A DNA stretch of 64,000 bases from NCBI RefSeq assembly GCF_026342435.1, contig NZ_JAPEMT010000004.1, positions 620,001 to 684,000 on the forward strand, given 5' to 3'. The notes under the pieces were generated by a model that worked only from the letters and a program-made list of their open reading frames with translations, was not told the DNA's origin and searched no databases. Source of the DNA: Streptomyces sp. NBC_00237 (GTDB lineage: Bacteria > Actinomycetota > Actinomycetes > Streptomycetales > Streptomycetaceae). The position numbers and the translations under genes were made by a program. This document shows positions 59,449 through 64,000 of the stretch, one piece after another. Positions within the stretch are counted from its first letter, which is position 1. Every line of letters starts with the position of its first letter.

Positions 59449-60195
59449 ATGTCTGATCTGCGGGGCAAGACAGCCCTCGTCACCGGTGGCAGCCGTGGTA
59501 TCGGCGCCGCCATAGCCCGCCGACTCGCCGAGAACGGCGCCGACGTCGCGGTCACCTACGTACACAACCGTGATCTGGCGCAGGGCGTGGTCAAGGACAT
59601 CGAATCCTTCGGGCGCATGGGCTACGCCGTCCAGGCCGATGCCGCCGACAGCGCCGCAGTGTCCGGCGCGGTGGACACGACGGTCGGGGCCCTCGGCCGG
59701 ATCGACATCCTGGTGAACAACGCAGGTTTCATGGCGGTCAACCCCGGCCCGTTCGAGGAGCAGCCCCTCGAACTCGTCGAACGAACGCTGGATGTGAACA
59801 TCCGGGCTACCGTCGTCGCGTCACAGGCCGCCGCCCGCCACATGAGCCCCGGCGGCAGGATCATCACCATCGGCAGCTGCCTCGCCGATCGCGTGCCCGG
59901 CCCGGGAATGACCCTTTACAGCCTGAGCAAGGCCGCGATGACCGGCTTCACCAAGGGGCTGGCCCGCGACCTCGGGGCCCGCGGCATCACGGTGAATCAG
60001 ATCAACCCCGGCCCGATCGACACCGACATGAACCCGGCCGACGGCCCGGCCGCCGAGTTCCAGAAGGGGCTGACGGCGGTCGGCCGGTACGGAAGCCCGC
60101 AGGACATAGCGTCGATGGCCGCCTACCTGGCGGGCCCCGAAGCAGGCTTCATCACCGGGGCCGCGTTCGCCGTGGACGGCGGAACAAACATCTGA
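59449..60195 (+). CDS. Short-chain dehydrogenase/reductase (FabG-like)
   Basis: A 248-residue classical SDR. TGGSRGIG nucleotide loop at residues 12-19, LVNNAG near 90, catalytic Ser in ITIGSCLAD, YSLSK active-site Tyr and Lys, and the closing GAAFAVDGGTNI. It probably reduces a ketone with NAD(P)H. Last gene of the redox operon; a strong terminator follows. Confidence 0.92.
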   Translation: MSDLRGKTALVTGGSRGIGAAIARRLAENGADVAVTYVHNRDLAQGVVKDIESFGRMGYAVQADAADSAAVSGAVDTTVGALGRIDILVNNAGFMAVNPGPFEEQPLELVERTLDVNIRATVVASQAAARHMSPGGRIITIGSCLADRVPGPGMTLYSLSKAAMTGFTKGLARDLGARGITVNQINPGPIDTDMNPADGPAAEFQKGLTAVGRYGSPQDIASMAAYLAGPEAGFITGAAFAVDGGTNI

Positions 60196-60234
60196 CGCCA
60201 CGTCTCGACCGACGGCCGAAACGCATACTCGCGC

Positions 60235-60270
60235 AGCCGTGCCCGGACGTCCGCACGTCCGGGCACGGCT
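60235..60270 (+). terminator. Terminator of the redox operon, 16-bp perfect stem
   Basis: AGCCGTGCCCGGACGT (60235-60250), loop CCGC, then its exact complement (60255-60270). Located 40 bp after the SDR stop. Confidence 0.85.
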
Positions 60271-60321
60271 CCGGCCGCCACGCTCCCCCCATCCACCACC
60301 ACGTCCCCGAAGGCTTGCCCC

Positions 60322-61539
60322 ATGCCCGTGTCCACTTCCGCTCCCAGTCCGGACAGACCCTCGTCCTTCACCAGACTGCCCTCACTGACGGGGATGCGCT
60401 TCGTCGCCGCCGTGCTCGTCTTCTTCTTCCACTCCTCGCTGATGGGACCGGAACCCATCAACCCGTTCAGCGGTGACGCGGCGGAGACGTACGCACAGGT
60501 CGTCAGCAAGGCCGGCTGGGTGGGGGTTTCCTTCTTCTTCATCCTGAGCGGCTTCGTCCTCACCTACTCGGCCCGTCCCCACGACACGCCCCGACGGTTC
60601 ATACGCCGCCGTGTCGCCAAGCTCTTTCCGAACCACGCGGTGACCTTTGCGGCAGCCATGATCCTGTTCGCTGCCGCCACGACCACCTGGCGCCAGTGGC
60701 TGCCCAACCTGTTCATGGTGCACCCGTGGGTCCCCCGGGCCGACACCTACATCAGCGTCAACCCGCCCAGCTGGTCGCTCGGTTGCGAGCTGTTCTTCTA
60801 CCTCTGCTTCCCGTTGCTGTACCGCTGGATCAAAAAGATCTCCCCGGCCCGCCTGTGGGTCTGGGCCGCCGGTGTGGTCGCGGCCGTGATCGTCGTACCC
60901 GCGCTCGGGTACGGTCTGCTGCCCGGCGGCACGATGCCTACCGGCTTCCCCGTGTCCGAGGTGCAGTACTGGGCCGTCTACATGCTGCCGCCGGTACGGA
61001 CACTGGAATTCGTCCTCGGCATCCTGCTGGCCCGCATGGTGCTCAGCGGCCGCTGGATACGGATCCCCCTGGTACCGGTCGTGCTGCTCCTGGTGACCGG
61101 GTACGTGCTCTCCTTCCAGGTGCCGTGGCTCTATGGCCTCAACGCCACCGTGGTGATCCCGCTGGCCCTGCTCATCCCGACCATGGCCGTACGGGATCTG
61201 CGCGGTGACAGCTCGCTCTTCCGCGGGCGCGTGATGCTGTGGCTGGGGGAGGTGTCGTTCGCGTTCTACATGGTGCACGGCGTGGTGCTCACTGAAGTCC
61301 GCAAGCTGATCGGTTTCGACACGTCCTTCAGCTCGGCGGCAGGAGCCGCCGTCATCCTGCTGTACCTGGCTGTCAGCCTGGGCTTCGCCTGGCTGCTGCA
61401 CACCGGGGTGGAAAACCCGGCAATGAAACGCTGGAGCAAGCCACGTCACCCGGAGACGACCCCATCCGTCGAAGCGGCAGCGGCGACGAGTCGGCCCAGC
61501 AGCTCCGAGGACATCCAGCCGCAGCCAGTAGGGCGTTGA
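60322..61539 (+). CDS. Acyltransferase family 3 membrane protein (OafA/YrhL-like)
   Basis: A 405-residue integral membrane acyltransferase. Starts with the family block RLPSLTGMRFVAAVLVFFFH, then GWVGVSFFFILSGFVLTYS and FIRRRVAKLFPNH (the R-x10-H-type active-site region), followed by eight or more hydrophobic helices and YMVHGVVL near the end. Such enzymes transfer acyl groups to sugars, lipids or natural products. The C-terminal 35 residues are a polar Pro/Ser tail. It follows the redox operon after its terminator and runs into the permease gene. Confidence 0.88.
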   Translation: MPVSTSAPSPDRPSSFTRLPSLTGMRFVAAVLVFFFHSSLMGPEPINPFSGDAAETYAQVVSKAGWVGVSFFFILSGFVLTYSARPHDTPRRFIRRRVAKLFPNHAVTFAAAMILFAAATTTWRQWLPNLFMVHPWVPRADTYISVNPPSWSLGCELFFYLCFPLLYRWIKKISPARLWVWAAGVVAAVIVVPALGYGLLPGGTMPTGFPVSEVQYWAVYMLPPVRTLEFVLGILLARMVLSGRWIRIPLVPVVLLLVTGYVLSFQVPWLYGLNATVVIPLALLIPTMAVRDLRGDSSLFRGRVMLWLGEVSFAFYMVHGVVLTEVRKLIGFDTSFSSAAGAAVILLYLAVSLGFAWLLHTGVENPAMKRWSKPRHPETTPSVEAAAATSRPSSSEDIQPQPVGR

Positions 61540-61595
61540 CGTTCATTTTGCCGTCGATCACCGACCGTCCGGCCTCACTCGCGGAGACACAGAAA

Positions 61596-62984
61596 ATGCT
61601 CATGACGCCCGCACCGGCGCATAGCGGTTCAACGGTGTTGCGTACCCGGCACCTGACCATGTTGGGGTTGGGCGGAGCGATCGGCTCCGGTCTGTTTGTT
61701 GGCTCCGGCATGGGAATTGCTCATGCCGGACCGGCCATCGTCCTGTCCTACCTCCTCGCGGGCGGCGTCACGATCCTGGTCATGCGCATGCTCGGCGAAC
61801 TAGCGGCGGTCACACCCGACCAGGGGTCGTTCTCCACCTACGCCCAGAAGGCTTTCGGACCGTGGGCCGGCTTCACGGTGGGGTGGCTGCACTGGTGGAC
61901 CCTCTGTGTGGCCATCGCTGCCGAGGCGACTGCGGCGGCGGCTACCCTGCACGCCTGGATCCCCTCGATTCCCCAGTGGGCAATGGCCCTCATGGTGATG
62001 TCCTTGTTCACCGGACTGAATCTCGCCGCGGTGGGGCTGTTCGGAGAATTCGAGTTCTGGTTCGCGGGCATCAAGGTCGCGGCGATCTTGGCCTTTCTCG
62101 TTCTCGGAGCCCTCGCGGTGAGCGGAGCATTGCCGCACACCGACGTTCCCGGGCTCACCAACTTGACCGGGCACGGCGGATTCCTGCCGCATGGTTGGTG
62201 GGCAGTAGTCACAGGCTTCATTTTGGTCCTGTCATCGTTCGGCGGCATGGAAGTCGTCACGATCGCCGCCGCCGAGACCAGCGACCCGCCGTCTGCCGTA
62301 GCCCGCGCCGTTCGTGCGACGGTGTGGCGCGTTCTGGTGTTCTTCGTCGGCAGCATCACCGTCGTGATCACGCTCCTGCCGTGGGACGCGGCATCCGTCG
62401 TCCGCAGCCCTTTTGTCGCGGTGTTGGATCGCCTGGGTGTGCCCGCCGCAGCTGGCCTGATGGACGTCGTAGTCCTTGTCGCGCTGTTCTCCGCTCTCAA
62501 TGCGAATGTGTACGCGGCTTCCCGCATGGCCCAGTCCCTCGGCGTGCGTCAACAGGGTCCCGCCTGGCTGGCCTCCCGTTCCACCCAAGGTGTTCCAAGG
62601 GCCGCGGTGCTGAGCTCTACCGGGCTCGGGTTCCTGGCGGTCCTGCTCATCTACTGGTGGCCACAGACCGTCTTTCCCTTCCTGCTAAAGACAATCGGCG
62701 CGACGATGCTGATCGTGTGGCTGGCCATCGCGGGCTCACAACTCGTCCTGCGCGGCAAGCTGGAGGCCGTCACACCGCGGGTCAATCTGCGAGTGGCCAT
62801 GTGGTGGCATCCGTACCTGTCGTGGCTTGCCGTGGCAGCCCTGGCCGGTGCCCTGCTCCTCATGGCCGTCACCCCGGAGACCCGTCCGCAACTCATTGCG
62901 ACCTCAGCGGTTACCGGGGTACTCCTGCTGATCGCCGCCCTGCGGGCAGGGCGCGTGGGCGCTCCCAGCATCCCAGCTCGCTGA
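61596..62984 (+). CDS. Amino-acid permease (APC superfamily, GabP/AnsP-like)
   Basis: A 462-residue, 12-helix amino-acid transporter. The N-terminal family signature is LRTRHLTMLGLGGAIGSGLFVGSGMGIAHAGPAIVLSYLLAGG, and GELAAVTPDQGSFSTYAQKAFGPWAGFTVGWLHWW follows. I choose ATG 61596 (GGAG upstream). A TTG at 61536 would overlap the acyltransferase stop and add 20 residues unlike the family. The substrate cannot be read from sequence. Confidence 0.9.
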   Translation: MLMTPAPAHSGSTVLRTRHLTMLGLGGAIGSGLFVGSGMGIAHAGPAIVLSYLLAGGVTILVMRMLGELAAVTPDQGSFSTYAQKAFGPWAGFTVGWLHWWTLCVAIAAEATAAAATLHAWIPSIPQWAMALMVMSLFTGLNLAAVGLFGEFEFWFAGIKVAAILAFLVLGALAVSGALPHTDVPGLTNLTGHGGFLPHGWWAVVTGFILVLSSFGGMEVVTIAAAETSDPPSAVARAVRATVWRVLVFFVGSITVVITLLPWDAASVVRSPFVAVLDRLGVPAAAGLMDVVVLVALFSALNANVYAASRMAQSLGVRQQGPAWLASRSTQGVPRAAVLSSTGLGFLAVLLIYWWPQTVFPFLLKTIGATMLIVWLAIAGSQLVLRGKLEAVTPRVNLRVAMWWHPYLSWLAVAALAGALLLMAVTPETRPQLIATSAVTGVLLLIAALRAGRVGAPSIPAR

Positions 62985-63224
62985 GTTCATCACCGTGGTC
63001 CTCCTTCGGGGCGGCCTCTCCTTCCACGCCGACTGCCAAGGGGACACGGCCTCATGTCCGATACGCGAGGGGCGGTGCCTGGGCGGGCTTCGGTGGGAAC
63101 GCCGCCCCCATGAAGGAGAGTTGGTCCGGGCCCGTGGGAACTCTGCAGCTTGCTCTGGGCGATTGATGGGAGTTGCTACTCATGGTTGTGGATTGTGGAA
63201 TCCAGAATCTGATAGTGTTCTCAT
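62985..63224. other. Intergenic region with possible TetR operator
   Basis: No gene supported. Just before the TetR-family start, 63190-63215 contains GGAATCCAGAATCTGATA. A related GGATTCTGAAATACAG lies after that gene, before the MFS gene (about 63870-63885), so both may bind the same regulator. Confidence 0.4.
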
Positions 63225-63827
63225 ATGGCCAGACCACGCGCCTTTGACGAGAATGCGGTCCTTGAGGCGGCTGCCGCGCAGTTCCGCGTCCACGGCTATG
63301 CCGACACGTCGACCGAGCAGCTGTGTGAAGCCGCCGGTCTGCGGCGCAGCAGCCTGTACAACGCCTTTACGTCCAAAGATGAGCTGTTCGTGCAGGCCCT
63401 GGAACACTACGCGGCCACCATGTGCGGACGTCAGGCGTCGATCCTTACGGACACTTCCCTTACGGGTGCCGAACGGATCCAGAAGCTGATCGGTGCCATC
63501 GTCGATGAGGAGCGAGTGGCTCGCAGCGAAGGGCGCGCCGCCGGCTGTATGGGTGTGCACGCGCTGATGAATCCCGACTTGAGGGCGCGCGACGAACGTA
63601 TCGCGCGCATTCTCGACCGAGACCTGCGGAAGCGTCTCGACCTGCTCGAAGGTGCCATCCGGGCAGGTCGCATCGACGGGAGTGTCCCCGAAGGCCCTGA
63701 TGCCGGTGAAGGTGCACTCCTGATCAACACCCTCATCGCGGGCCTCCGTGTGACGGCGCAGAGCGGAATCACTCCTGAGACGCTGCATCGGATCGCGCTC
63801 GACGGACTCCGTTCTCTGCTGGCGTGA
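63225..63827 (+). CDS. TetR-family regulator
   Basis: A 200-residue repressor: MARPRAFDENAVLEAAAAQFRVHGYADTSTEQLCEAAGLRRSSLYNAFTSKDELF is the TetR N-terminal HTH. The C-terminal half has the TetR_C pattern of AcrR-like proteins (GCMGVHALMNPDLRARDERIARILDRDLRKRLDLLEGAI). It is followed after 74 bp by an MFS gene on the same strand, a classic regulator-efflux pair. Confidence 0.92.
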   Translation: MARPRAFDENAVLEAAAAQFRVHGYADTSTEQLCEAAGLRRSSLYNAFTSKDELFVQALEHYAATMCGRQASILTDTSLTGAERIQKLIGAIVDEERVARSEGRAAGCMGVHALMNPDLRARDERIARILDRDLRKRLDLLEGAIRAGRIDGSVPEGPDAGEGALLINTLIAGLRVTAQSGITPETLHRIALDGLRSLLA

Positions 63828-63901
63828 GCGACTGTGTGCGGCACTTGCGTGGTTCCGCTTGCCCAAATTTTGGATTCTGAAATACAGAAAGAGCTTCTCC
63901 C

Positions 63902-64000
63902 GTGAACAAACGACCTCTCTACTGGCTCATGCTTACGCTGCTCCTCGTCGCGATGAGCGAGCTGCAGACGATGGGCATGCTGCCCGACATGGCCCGTAGC
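63902..64000 (+). CDS. MFS transporter, N-terminal end (partial)
   Basis: The first 33 codons of a gene running out of the window, from GTG 63902. The sequence LYWLMLTLLLVAMSELQTMGMLPDMA matches the first helix of DHA1-type MFS transporters (E-x-x-x-MGMLPD). Probably controlled by the TetR gene just upstream. Confidence 0.8.
   Translation, partial: MNKRPLYWLMLTLLLVAMSELQTMGMLPDMARS

Overview
The window is high-GC DNA with Streptomyces-type content: WhiB-like proteins, GC-rich third positions, frequent GTG and TTG starts, a modular PKS/NRPS, a GH18 chitinase remnant, TetR-family regulators and actinophage-type genes. All calls come from reading the sequence; nothing was searched or computed.

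Left part (1-24700). A plus-strand dipeptide/oligopeptide ABC importer (permeases, fused double ATPase, lipoprotein binding protein) is followed by a minus-strand operon whose genes overlap by 4 bp: MFS exporter, a one-module type I PKS (KS-AT-ACP) and a 2,475-residue NRPS with aminotransferase, luciferase-like monooxygenase, C-A-PCP and a final C domain. The aminotransferase-monooxygenase order is that of microginin synthetase, so the predicted product carries an alpha-hydroxy-beta-amino acid. A small orphan LuxR-type regulator is divergent to it. Next come a WhiB gene and a minus-strand lipid cassette: two fatty-acid desaturases, a plant-type alpha-dioxygenase homologue, an alpha/beta hydrolase and a small membrane protein.

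Middle-left (24900-33550) is a genomic scrapyard: truncated GH3 glucosidase, deaminase, MFS transporter, tyrosine recombinase and chitinase, mixed with an intact trypsin-like protease and an NmrA-type reductase. An IS5-like element (31725-33098) sits in a secreted-protein gene. Its 5-bp target duplication CTTAG is intact, and removing the element restores the reading frame.

Middle-right (33918-52224) is about 18 kb of minus-strand-only genes that looks like a phage or plasmid early region: HTH protein, Sak4-like ATPase, Cas4/RecB-like nuclease, winged-helix replication protein, divergent WhiB, DUF3560 protein, methylase-like protein plus PP-loop ATPase, ParB-like protein and many small unknowns. 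No structural or packaging genes and no intact integrase were seen. The block has its own control sequences: near-identical promoters (TTGAC-N16-TAGAAT), GC hairpins between genes, a repeated 15-nt element near stop codons, and a 12-nt leader element ACACCTCTTGGA just upstream of ribosome-binding sites. At its right edge a plus-strand promoter-terminator unit (52261-52399) contains the exact complement of that leader element, which makes it a candidate trans-acting small RNA.

Right part (52586-64000). A TetR-family gene with a perfect palindromic operator is followed, past a bidirectional terminator, by an Eis-type acetyltransferase gene. That gene diverges from a five-gene redox operon (flavin reductase, VAO-like oxidase, acyl-CoA-dehydrogenase-like monooxygenase, cupin, SDR). 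The two divergent transcripts carry the same promoter/leader as an inverted duplication. An acyltransferase, an amino-acid permease, a second TetR gene and the start of an MFS transporter close the window.
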